A DNA stretch of 15,395 bases from positions 83,138 through 98,532 of the forward strand of contig NWUY0300018505.1 of NCBI GenBank assembly GCA_004151065.3, given 5' to 3'. This document shows positions 1-9,244 of this stretch, piece after piece. The DNA is from Larix sibirica. Lineage: Eukaryota > Streptophyta > Pinopsida > Pinales > Pinaceae. The notes under the pieces were generated by a model, which was not told the origin of the DNA, searched no databases, and saw only the letters and a list, made by a program, of their open reading frames with translations. Made by a program: the position numbers and the translations under genes. How positions within the stretch are numbered: position 1 is the first letter of the stretch; each line of letters begins with the position of its first letter.

Positions 1-379
1 TTGAATTGTCCACAGATCTTGAAGGGCATCCCATTTTGCCCTAGTGCATTGGGAAGCATTGCCATAAACAATATTCCTCTATCCCAACTGCCATAGATAA
101 GCCAAACCCTACCTAGGATTTGATCAAGAACATGTCAACTACTTCTAAACATCAACTTCTAAATCCTAAAATTACTCAAAGGCTGAATCAATTGCTACCA
201 TCCAAAAAATAATACACTAATTGCACCTCTAGAAGAATTGTTGGAATTTGTGATTATACCCAATTTTGGAGGTCGGAAGATGACTCAATGTATGAATGTA
301 TATTTTGCCATTTCCCTGCCATATTGTATCTGACTTTTTTGAAAGATTGTCATATCCATTCCACCCCACCCCACGATAT
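1..379. other. AT-rich non-coding DNA, no gene seen
   Basis: No reading frame of convincing length or composition and no motif I recognise. The reverse strand reads open only in short pieces. A short purine-poor CCACCCCACCCCACG run lies just before the tandem duplication that starts at 380. I regard this as decayed intergenic or transposon-derived sequence. Confidence 0.5.
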
Positions 380-760
380 CCACATCTATTCTCATATCCG
401 TTTCAATGCAACTTAGTCCAAATTGTGTTGCAAATATCATTTTGATCTTATTTTTGGCTGCATTGGTTGCTAATCTATTGCATGGATGCAATAAATAGTT
501 GGGTTGACTGCTAAGTTGATTATCGTGCTTAATGCGTACTATTGATAATTGTTAATATAATTTCTAGATCCACATCTATTCCCATATCTGTTTCAATGCA
601 ACTTAGTCCAAATTGTGTTGCAAATATCAGTTTGATCTGATTTTTGGGTGCACTGGTTGCTAATCTATTGCATGGATGTAATGAATAGTTGGGTAGACTG
701 CTAAGTTGATTTATCATGCTTAATGTGTACTATTGATAATTGTTAATGTAATTTCTAGAT
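380..760. repeat. Tandem duplication, two units of about 190 bp
   Basis: Unit 1 (380-569) and unit 2 (570-760) align end to end. Both begin CCACATCTATTC and both end in a TTTCTAGAT word, and they share long blocks such as GTTTCAATGCAACTTAGTCC and AATTGTGTTGCAAATATCA. Differences are scattered single substitutions and one 1-bp indel, so identity is roughly 90% by eye. The unit contains no coding frame: the short reverse-strand frames in both copies are homologous only because the DNA is duplicated. A third unit is not visible on either side, so this is a simple two-copy duplication rather than a long satellite array, unless the rest of an array lies elsewhere. Confidence 0.9.
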
Positions 761-2300
761 CTGATTTGTGGGTTAGATCTTGTTGTAATGACCGCTGCAA
801 TGTCTACATGTTTGTATGTTGCCCTAGCGGTTTTGTGAGTCCAGATCTGAAGTTCCAAAAGTGTTTCCAAAAAAATTAGATTGTGCCCTCCTAAGGCTGA
901 AAACACCTATGTTGTAGATTAGCGGCCTTATTTGAGGGTTGAATTTTCTCATGGTTGCAGGGCCCTTGAATTTCAACATTATCAATAATATAAAATTTGA
1001 ACTGACCATTATACAAACTTTTATTATTCCTAAATATTATGGGAGTGTCGATGTCAACAACGTCTTGGTTGGTTGGTAAAGCAAGATTTGTAGTTATATT
1101 GTTATTCCCTCTATCAAAGTTCAAACCGCCCCCCCAATACATTTTTTCCCTCGTGGATTGGCATGTCCACACAAGAAAACCATTTAATGCAGTCGAGACC
1201 AAGTGCAAGTCCTAAGTAACTTTGGCGAAATAGATACCCCCCAACTGCAACTACTTACACGAAGGGTGCTTTTGCGGCGTGTGAGATGTATCTACTTCAT
1301 TGTAATATCCCATGTTAGGTGACGCCACTTGCTTGCATTGACCAAAAGTAGTCAAACAAAACAAATACTTCAACCACCCCCTTAACATGAAACTAATATT
1401 TCTCAAATGTGTATTCACCCTAATAAAAAAATTTAATCTTTACAAAGAGATTCATCAACATAAAATTTGAAGACCACATATGGGTCTACAAACATCCGTT
1501 GAAGCACCTGGGTAACCATTAGTAGTGCTCACTAGTTCCCTAGGATGGTAACATGGTTATCAAATCCAAGTTTCCAACATATGATCCATTGAAAGAGTCC
1601 AATCCATTATGCTCCAACATAGGATCCATAGCAAACAAACAATTCCCCATGTTATCATCAAAGCCTAGCTTGGAGCCCATCCCTTGTAACTTGAGAGCAT
1701 ATGCAGCCTCCTCTCCTTTCTTCACAGAATTTGTACTTAAGGTGATTCAACTACAAGGCAAGTGAGATAGCCATACTTGGCCATTCATTCCTCTATGGAA
1801 ATTGCCTATTTGGTCTCTCCTAAGAGCAAAGATGGTGTTAGTTCTCAAAGGCTTCTTCAATCCATTAGACCATCACTTACAATAGGCCAATACAAGGGAA
1901 ATTTTCATTTTTGGACATACCATATATTATGAGATTCAGGAGAGACTTCATTGTTTATAACAAGATTCAAGAGGGTGTCTAGCTGCATTTTTGGTACTAG
2001 AGCTATTTAGCAGACCTTGCAAGGTTTATCCCAACCTAATTCCACTAGGTTAGTCACTTCTTTCTTCCAATCTATCTCAAATATTAAACGCAGCCATGGA
2101 CATACAGTGGAGCAAGTTGATAGGACAGTGACCCCTACCCCAATATGTTAGGAGATGACCCACTCCCTCATTGTCATCAAGGCATACACGATCCAATGTG
2201 TTGTGGCATGTGACTACCTCCTAACATAGATCAAGCATCCAAGTGCCCATTTACTAGATTTCTCTATTTGGCATCGAATGTTAGCAAAGGTACTCATGGG
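761..2300. other. Long non-coding stretch with possible unrecognised decayed remnants
   Basis: No gene can be supported. Short reverse-strand frames at 891-1208 and 1540-1725 and a forward frame at 1553-1765 overlap one another and match no family I know. On the reverse strand between about 2290 and 1870 one frame stays mostly open, with about five stops in 140 codons, which may be an old transposon remnant. The words TGTAATATCCCATGTTAGG near 1302 resemble the start of some plant LTRs but no partner end was found. I leave the region unassigned. Confidence 0.4.
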
Positions 2301-2304
2301 CATA

Positions 2305-2460
2305 GTTTGAAAAATCGGTTCGATTGGTTTCGGAATTGGCCGATTTACCGATTTGATGTTGGACCAGTTCAGATCGGGTGATAAATCGGTTTGGTAGACA
2401 AGTTCAGTACCGAACCAGTCTGATCAGCCGAACCACGTCAAAAATTGGTCCGATTTTTTG
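2305..2460. repeat. Low-complexity tract rich in CGGTTCG / CCGAACC words
   Basis: About 150 bp is built from variants of two words and their complements: ATCGGTTCGATTGG, GGCCGATTTACCGATTT, ATAAATCGGTTTGG, GTACCGAACCAG, GCCGAACCACG and TTGGTCCGATTT. The left part is mainly in one orientation and the right part mainly in the other, so the tract is loosely inverted. Such tracts occur in plant intergenic DNA and in the subterminal parts of some non-autonomous DNA transposons. I see no transposon ends or target duplication, so the origin is open. Confidence 0.6.
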
Positions 2461-2855
2461 CGTAGGCCCACAGTTTATTTAACCTCTTTTTTAACTACGG
2501 TGTAAACTTTAAACTTGGACCTAGTTTCTACCCTAGCACCAAAACATGATTAAATTTGAAATTTCCTTTCGTAGTATGGAAGTAGATTTTTAAATAGCCA
2601 GCTCGAATGCCATGTTTCTGCAAACAAAGGTCTCCAACACACAAGCCTCCTCAATGTATCAAAAAACTGTCAAGATAAGTAGACAAAAGTCGATATCAAA
2701 ACAAAAGTTGAAAGAACAACAAAGTTAAGGTATTTTGAGAAAAAAAAATTCTCAAGATTTAGCATCCCAATTATTCCCCAAATACTCACATCAAATATCT
2801 TTATATGATGAAACTAAGCCATTTTGATATATTGACTCTTATATGCTGTGTTACC
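2461..2855. other. AT-rich non-coding DNA
   Basis: Poly-A and poly-T rich sequence with an A-run near 2742-2750 and no plausible coding frame. It separates the CGGTTCG-type tract from the GGATCC cluster. I see nothing else in it. Confidence 0.5.
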
Positions 2856-2994
2856 GGATCCGCCAGGGAGGGTCCCAGGATCCGCGGATCCAAGGTTCCA
2901 AACCGGATCCGGATCCGCCTGGATCCACCAAAAATACGCCTCAGGACGGTTCAGAAAAAATGGGATACGGATCCCGTCAACCAGAGACGGATCC
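2856..2994. repeat. Cluster of eight GGATCC hexamers in 139 bp
   Basis: GGATCC occurs at 2856, 2878, 2886, 2905, 2911, 2921, 2969 and 2989. A given hexamer is expected about once per 4 kb, so this density is far from chance. Most copies sit in wider words such as CCGGATCCG, GCGGATCC or ACGGATCC, and two are directly adjacent (2905-2916). Because GGATCC is its own reverse complement, the tract is palindrome-rich and could fold or bind a dimeric protein. Short frames cross it on both strands, but their arginine, aspartate and proline content simply follows from the repeated word. Possible explanations are the subterminal repeats of a DNA transposon or local slippage expansion. Confidence 0.85.
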
Positions 2995-3448
2995 ACGACA
3001 AATGGCCGCACTTGAAACGAATCTGCGACTTAAAAAACCCTACCGACACAAATTTCAAGCATAATTTTGTTAACTTTTAAATTTGTTGAGGTTTGGGTTA
3101 GGGTTCGATCACTAAGTTGAAATTTGCGGGTCCTCGGGCTAGTTTTCGTCTTGACGGCAGCATGTGTAGTATGGCTTTAGTGTCGAAGAATTTCTATAAA
3201 TGAATCTGCCGGTAGGTCGTGAAGGTGACTAATCCTTTGTGTGCTTTTTCTTCGCTTTAACGACGTGTATTCCTGTGAGGATTGCGAGGATTGCATGGGC
3301 CACGACTATGATTGTGTCGGCTATTTGTTTGTGCGGACGGGTCTCTAATGCTTTATTCTCGTCGAGTTATTCAATACAATGTTTAATTTTTTTAATAACT
3401 ATTGAATGGGGTTTAATTAATATATCTGTAAAGTTATAATATAACATA
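2995..3448. other. Non-coding DNA up to the first gap character
   Basis: Moderately GC-balanced at first (3000-3340), with GGTTTGGGTTAGGGTTCG around 3091-3108 that resembles a short degenerate telomere-like or LTR word, then strongly AT-rich up to the N. The small forward frame at 3239-3439 has no recognisable domain. Composition changes sharply at the N. Confidence 0.45.
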
Positions 3449-3449
3449 N
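3449..3449. other. Single N at an abrupt sequence change: probable collapsed gap
   Basis: One undetermined base separates very AT-rich DNA on the left from a CT-rich LINE 5' leader on the right. The true distance and order across it are not shown by the sequence. That it is a scaffold join is an inference from the composition break and from the similar N at 5694. Confidence 0.6.
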
Positions 3450-3613
3450 GGTTCTGAAGCTCACGAGCTGCTCTTGGCTCTTCTGGCCACGGGCCCTTCC
3501 CTTTGCTCGCCTGTCTCTCTGCACGTTTTTCTTCTTTAGCTTCCAGTCTGGCCACCTTTCTTTTCCTCTGTCTGACCTACTGCCCCTCGCCTGGGTCCCC
3601 TCCCTTTCCTCCT

Positions 3614-4906
3614 ATGGCTTCGGGAGCCGGCAGTCCCCCTGATCTGGCCAGCTTTCTGAAGCTCCTAGCCTCTACTGGCAAAAAGCCTCTTTCTTCTTCT
3701 CAACAAAAATTTGTGAAGAAGCTCGATGAAATCCCGACAATTGCTTTGCCTTTAGATCTGCCTTGACAAGACTACCATTAACTTATCTGAACTGCGCTTT
3801 GATCGGACAGTTTACTGGCCTCTGGCCATCCCGAAGTCTACCGAATCTTGGGTTCAGAAAAATTGGAAACCCTTGATCAAGGAAGATGTGAAATCCTTTT
3901 TCCTGGGGAAAGGGTACTTTTGCCTTCGTTTTTGAGTGCAACAGGACCGCGAGCTCATTTTCAGGAATGGACCCTATTTCATGGGACCACAAGGGCTCTA
4001 TATGAACAGATGGACCCCAATTTGATCCATTCCCTCGACATCCCCTCCGCAGTCCCTGTTTGGGTGAGACTCCCTCATCTACCCCTACATTGCTGGAATA
4101 CTGAATCTCTAGAAGCGATCGGAAATGCATTGGGAAATACATCGACAAAGCTGATCGAAAAGATCAATATTCATTGCGCAAGAATCTGCGTCGAAGTAGA
4201 CTTGGAACATGGTCTCCCGGAAGCAATAAATCTGACAGTAGCAGATTGGTCTCATATACAAGAACTCGATTACGAACAAATCCCTTCAAGTGCAAGTTCT
4301 GCCATGAATATGGCCACTTCGCCGATCATGCAAAAAGAAACCACGGATTCAGAATCTGGAACGGAAAAAGGAGCAATGGACACAATCCAAAAAAATACAA
4401 AACAGGTATGAAATCTCATTCAAAATCTCTGAATACTCAGAAAGCTGATCAGCAACAACAAGATCCAACGATCTCCAACAACAGGAACAGATACAAAGTC
4501 CTGGAAACTCCTGAAATCCATCGACGTCCCAGAGGCTGAAGAAGAAGGAGAAATAAGGGAACAACTAGATTCCAAGAACCCCCCCTGACCTAGAAATTCC
4601 GAAGAATCTCCTCCAGAATACCCCCAGCCCCAATAGATCAGATCTGACAAAGAGGCCCCTTCCTACGCTGAAATACAAAGTAGACCCCTACCTCTCCCTC
4701 CTCCTCGGAAGAACCATTGATAAATCTTCCAAAAAGCCAGGACGAAAATCTATAAAGACTTAAGAGAGGAAGAAGCAGAGCGTGAAAAAATCCAAGGATC
4801 CCAAGCCACGAATGATATGGCTTTAGCAGAAATACCAGAACAAGGACAGCAGGAAAGAAATACGGAGATTAGCAGGAGGAACCCCCTCCTCCATCTACAT
4901 CCCTAA
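3614..4906 (+). pseudogene. LINE ORF1: DUF4283-like domain plus CCHC-type zinc knuckle, frameshifted
   Basis: Likely start ATG at 3614 (MASGAG...), because the upstream part of that frame looks like leader. The reading moves between frames: 3614-3764, then about 3750-4020 with a TGA at 3933, then about 4018-4285, then about 4285 onward. Pieces typical of DUF4283 are a FFLGKGYF block, NGPYFMGPQGLY, then VPVWVRLPHLPLHCWN, AIGNALG and ARICVEVDL. A zinc knuckle follows in the next frame: CKFCHEYGHFADHA near 4291-4332, where the fourth ligand, normally Cys, reads Ala and may reflect a lost base. The tail is charged (LREEEAEREK, about 4760-4789) and ends at TAA 4904-4906. Known role of the family: RNA-binding protein that packages LINE RNA. 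I infer at least four frame changes. Confidence 0.85.
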
Positions 4907-4912
4907 ATGATG
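4904..4912 (+). promoter_or_regulatory. ORF1 stop abutting ORF2 start (TAAATGATG)
   Basis: The ORF1 tail frame ends at TAA 4904-4906 and the next three bases are an ATG (4907), with a second ATG at 4910, leading into the endonuclease N-terminus KLVSWNC. Both lie in the same frame. This layout would suit reinitiation or stop-codon bypass to make ORF2, but the mechanism is an inference. The KLVSWN start motif identifies the ORF2 beginning with good confidence. Confidence 0.7.
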
Positions 4913-5693
4913 AAGCTGGTCTCTTGGAATTGCGAGGCTTAGGCAACCCACAAGCTTAGAGGCAGTAAAAGATCCTTCAAAGAATCGATATGCCAGATGT
5001 TCTTTTACTCCAAGAGACCAAACTCGATGATAAACATAGTATTAGCTATCGCAAAAGAAAAATGCAGTCAGTGCCAGAGGAGCTTCTGGGGGATTGGCAA
5101 CCTTATGGTCTTCCGAGGACTACCAAATCCACAACTCCTTTGCTACCCAACATTGGGTTTATACTGAACTCACTCATCTTCAGAGCAATAAGCACATTGC
5201 TCTCTTCAATTTGTATGTACCTAGTCTTCATTCTGAGAAACATGACTGCTGGAACTTACTTGAAGACTTTCTGGAGGCTTATGAGCCTCAGAACATCATC
5301 CTGGCCGGTGATATGAATATCACTCTTTCTAAGACTGAAAAGAAAGGAGGTTTGATCAGAAATGATTACATCAAACCTCGGGTTGAAGCCCTTCTTCAAA
5401 AATGGGATCTCATCGATATTAAGCCCAAAAAAGGAAACTATACGTGGACGAATAAGCGTCTAGGCAAAGGAAACAATATGGCCAGACTAGATAGATTCTT
5501 GGTTCACAGCAGCTTGTTGTCTGATACCCATACTATATCCTCTAGCATCCTTGCCAACCTAGCTTCTGATCACAAACCCATTCAACTCCACTTCCTAGAT
5601 AGTGAGGATCTCGCCCTTCAGGTTCAGCCCTCAATGGCTCGAACAGGAAACTTTTTGGGACACTCTGGAAGAAGCTTGGAAGATCCCTATCTC
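4907..5693 (+). pseudogene. LINE ORF2, endonuclease copy 1 (N-terminal part, cut at gap)
   Basis: Exonuclease-endonuclease-phosphatase (AP endonuclease-like) domain. It opens with KLVSWNC, containing the conserved Asn, then loses frame after that Cys where one base is missing, and again near 4958. LLLQETKL at about 5000 gives the conserved Glu. A longer open frame from 5094 carries ATLWSSEDY, the YVPSLHS strand, GDMN (5307-5318, catalytic Asp and Asn), YTWTNKR, RLDRFLV and SDHKPI (5565-5582, catalytic Asp-His). Compared with copy 2 it lacks about 20 bp near 5065 and about 10 bp near 5610. It stops at the N at 5694 exactly where copy 2 continues into the linker before the RT. Role in the family: nicking target DNA to prime reverse transcription. 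Confidence 0.85.
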
Positions 5694-6455
5694 NTTGAGG
5701 CAGTAAAAGATCTTCAAAGAATCGATATGCCAGATCTTCTTTTACTCCAAGAGACCAAACTCGATGACAACACTGTATTAGCTATCACAAAAGAAAATGG
5801 AAGAAAAATGCAGGCTGCGCAGTCAGTGCCAGAGGAGCTTCAGGGGGATTGGCAACCTTATGGTCTTCCGAGGATTACCATCTTCACAACTCCTTTGCTA
5901 CCCAACATTGGATATACACCGAGCTCACTCATCTCCAGAGCAACAAGCATATCGCCCTCTTCAATCTGTACGTACCTAATCTTCACTCTGGGAAACATGA
6001 TTGCTCGAGTCTACTTGAATATTTTTGGAGGCTTATGAGCCTCAGAACATCATTCTCGTCGGTGACATGAACATTACCCTTTCCAAATCTGAAAAGAAAG
6101 GTGGTCTGAATGGAAACGATTACTTCAAATCTAAGGTTGAAGACCTTCTTCAAGCATGGGACCTCATTGACATAAATCCCAAAAAAGGAAAATATACGTG
6201 GTCGAATAAGCACCTAGGGAAAGGAAACAGCATGGCCAGATTGGACAGATTCTCAGACAATAGCAGCTTGTTGTCTAACACTCATACTATTTCCTCTAGC
6301 ATTCTCGCCAACCTTGCTTCAGACCATAAACCCATCCAGCTCCATTTTATTGACAACGAGGATCTAGGTCCCATTCCCTTCAGGTTCAGCTCACAATGGC
6401 TCGAACAGGCTAGTTTCTGGGATACTTTGGAAGAAGCGTGGAAGATCCCCTTGGT
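4956..6455 (+). repeat. Direct duplication of the LINE endonuclease segment
   Basis: Copy A is about 4956-5693 and copy B about 5695-6455, split by the N at 5694. Shared landmarks are GAGGCAGTAAAAGATC, GAATCGATATGCCAGAT, CCAAGAGACCAAACTCGATG, the SSEDY, GDMN and SDHKPI coding words, and a GGAAGATCCC end. In two blocks counted by eye, identity was about 77% over 60 bases and about 85% over 98 bases, with indels of about 20 and 10 bases. That is too divergent for two alleles in most plants and fits two members of one LINE family. Confidence 0.85.
5694..5694. other. Single N between two homologous endonuclease copies: probable misjoin or gap
   Basis: The left side ends in a segment equivalent to about 6455, and the right side begins at the equivalent of about 4956. 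So the sequence jumps back some 740 bp in LINE coordinates exactly at the undetermined base. This is what a join between two contigs from different LINE copies would look like, though a real tandem duplication cannot be excluded. Confidence 0.7.
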
Positions 6456-8799
6456 TTGTGTGGGAGCATAAGTTAAAAAATACCAAATACGCCCTCAAAA
6501 AATGGGCCAAATCCAAGTACCCAAACCCATTCCTCCTAGCAAGAATGCTGTGGAAGCTCTTGAAAATCTTCAGTTAGCTATGGAAATTCATCCCGTCGAA
6601 GCATCCACACTCCACGAAGAAGTTTCTCAACAATCCAAAGTTTATCATGCATATTGTGTTGAGGAGGAATATTGGAGGCTGAAGTCATGATGCACTTGGC
6701 TCAGAGGAGGTGATAAGAATACAAATTACTTCCATAAGCAATTCAAAATCAGACTATCAACCAACCATATTGCTGAAATTAAAACTGATAACGGCATGTT
6801 GCTATCTGGAAAAACGAACATCAAAAATGTTGCCTTTACCCATGTTTCCAAACTATTCACTCAAGATGGCACTGACACAGGTGATGACGAGCTCGCAATT
6901 CTGGAACATATTCCTCAGAGTATAACGCAGGAAGACAATGCCAACATGTGCAATCCCTTTACTGAGCATGAGGTATTCAAAACCATTCTCTCATTCGAAT
7001 CGGATAAGGCTCCAGGTCCCGACGGTTTTTCCATGCACTTTTACAAAGCATGTTGGAATTACATTAAGAAAGACTATATGAGAATGATAAGAAAATTTCA
7101 TCCAAAAGAAAAAATTGGTGGAAGTACGAACAACTCTTTCTTTTTCCTTTCCCCAAAGGAAACCAACCCCAATTCTTTCAACTGATTCAGATTGATATCA
7201 CTGTGCAATTCCTCCTACAAAATCATCTCCAAATTGCTCGCAAATCGGATGAAGCCTATACTCAACAAAATCATCTCCGACAATCAAGGAGGTTTTCTGG
7301 AAGGGAGGCAAATATTCGACAACGTCATCCTTGTACAAGAAGCAATCCATTCGAGCAGATATCGAAAGGAAAAATGTATGTTAATCAAACTTGACATGGC
7401 CAATGCATTTGACTGTGTCAAGCATTCTTTTCTCCTTAAAATTATGACACGCTTTGGTTTTGACCAGACCTTCATAAGCTAGATCTCAGAGTGCATAAGC
7501 AGACCATAGATAGCTCCTTTAATCAACGGTCGCCCCACATATTTTTTCCAAGCCACGCGTGGCATTAGACAAGGATGCCCACTCTCATCTTTTCTGTACA
7601 TTATTCTAGCAGATTCTCTCAGTCAGAAACTGAACCATGAAATGACCATCACCTCCCTTCCTGGCCTTCATTTGACCCATGATTCCCATCCACTCAATCA
7701 TACCCTCTTCGTCGATGATTCCCTTTTAATTGGTGGAGCCTCCTCTATCATAGCCCGAAAATTCAAACGCAATTTGAACTCATATTGTTTGGCATCTAGA
7801 GGCAAGATTAATTTGCATAAAAGCGCAACTTACTGTTGGAATTTAAACAACTATGAAGTTGCCAAAATCAACAGAATACTTGGTATTAAAGTCCACAATC
7901 ATTGGGACAAATTCTTATATCTAAGCCTTCCAATCACTTATGGTAATGCAAAATCTAGAAATTGGGAGGATACGATTATCAAAATCAAAAGCAGAATTAG
8001 AAGATGGGGAGGTCACTGGCTCAGCAAGGCAAGAAAGTTAATTTTAGTGAATTCGGTTCTCTCAGATTTACCTATCTATCAATTTTCAATCCTCCTCACC
8101 CCAAAAGCAGCAGCAGATCAGATAAGTAAACTCATCAGAGATTTCCTTTGGTCCAGCGGTAAAAACAACGAAAACAAAATTCATCTTGTGAATTGGGACA
8201 CCATTAAGCAGTCAAAATCCTCGGGAGGCCTCCAAATTCGTGATCCTCACCATGCGAATTTGGCGATGGGAGGCAAGCTGCTATGGCAAATTTTGCATAA
8301 TAAAAGTCATCAAATTAGCCAAGTTCTCATAACGAAATATTTAATTGGGACCAACTTGAGATGTATTGACCAAAAGCCAACCTCCAAAGGCTCTAGTACT
8401 TGGAATCTATGCAAGGCGGCTTGGGAATATTTCTCAAAAGGTCTTTTTTGGATCCCTGGAAATGGCAGCAAAATTAACATCTTTACGGACAAGATTATGG
8501 GCAAAGATGCACTCCAAAATTCCCAAGAGTTACAGAATAGTGCAGCCTGGCTTAATCAACATGGAATCATAACACTAAAAGATTTCAGCTTATGGGACAC
8601 TCACGACAATTGGCAAAGCTGGAATAATATTGTAATCATCCCTCATCTTGAGACTGACAAAACCTCTCTTTTAAACAATCTGAAAGGCATAGCCCCTATT
8701 CATCTCATGGCCAAAGATGACCGGGGTTGGGGTCCCACAGGCTCCTATACCTCTGCTCTTGGTTACAAAGCTCTCCAAACCTATGATGAAGCAAGAAAG

Positions 8800-9000
8800 G
8801 ATTTATGGAAAATTGCCTGGCACCCATTAGGTCTCCCTAAAATTAATTTCTTTACCTGGACCTTAAGTCACTGCAAAATTCTTACCGGTGACAATCTCAT
8901 CAAGAGAGGTTTCCATGGGCCTTTTTGGTGCTCTCTCTGCCACAACAATTTTGAAACCCTTACCCATCTATTTTTGGATTGTCATTTTAGCAAGCTCATC
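8800..9000 (+). other. zf-RVT (zinc-binding region of plant LINE RT) domain
   Basis: Within ORF2, residues WHPLGLPKINFFTWTLSH lead to ILTGDNLIKRG and then CSLC, HLFLDC and KLIWNLV. The Cys-x2-Cys and the later His and Cys (codons near 8929, 8938, 8964 and 8980) are all present. The family is typical of plant non-LTR elements and lies between RT and RNase H, as here. All putative metal ligands appear retained, unlike in the ORF1 knuckle. Confidence 0.85.
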
Positions 9001-9244
9001 TGGAATCTTGTACTTCATGATCTAAATATTATCATGCCCAATTTTAGCTCCATTATCAAGCTTTTCAATGATTGGAAATCCATATATCCTTTTCCCCTTT
9101 CCACTAAGAATCCATGGTACCATATCTAGATTTCTATCCCTAAATACACCTGCTGGAATATATGGGTTGCAAGAAATAAAGCAATCTTCCATGATAATTA
9201 TTATTCTCCCTTACAAATTGCAGGCCAGGACAAAATTTTACTAA

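Noticed and set aside
891-1208. Minus-strand frame of 105 codons
   Set aside because: No recognisable domain, start codon not ATG in the sequence, and base composition like the surrounding non-coding DNA. Length alone does not support a gene.
1540-1765. Overlapping frames on both strands of 61 and 70 codons
   Set aside because: Both strands look equally open, neither matches a family I know, and neither has flanking coding sequence. The minus frame (AAYALKLQGMGSKLGFDD) is the more protein-like and might be a gene fragment, but I cannot support it.
2805-3080. Forward frame of 91 codons rich in Arg, Asp and Pro
   Set aside because: The composition comes directly from the repeated GGATCC word, and the opposite strand is equally open. 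It is a by-product of the repeat.
3091-3108. Telomere-like GGGTTAGGGTT
   Set aside because: Less than two perfect plant-type TTTAGGG units are present, so it is not a telomeric repeat tract.
3239-3439. Forward frame with a hydrophobic, membrane-like stretch
   Set aside because: Short, with no domain, and it runs into AT-rich DNA. Hydrophobicity follows from T-rich codons.
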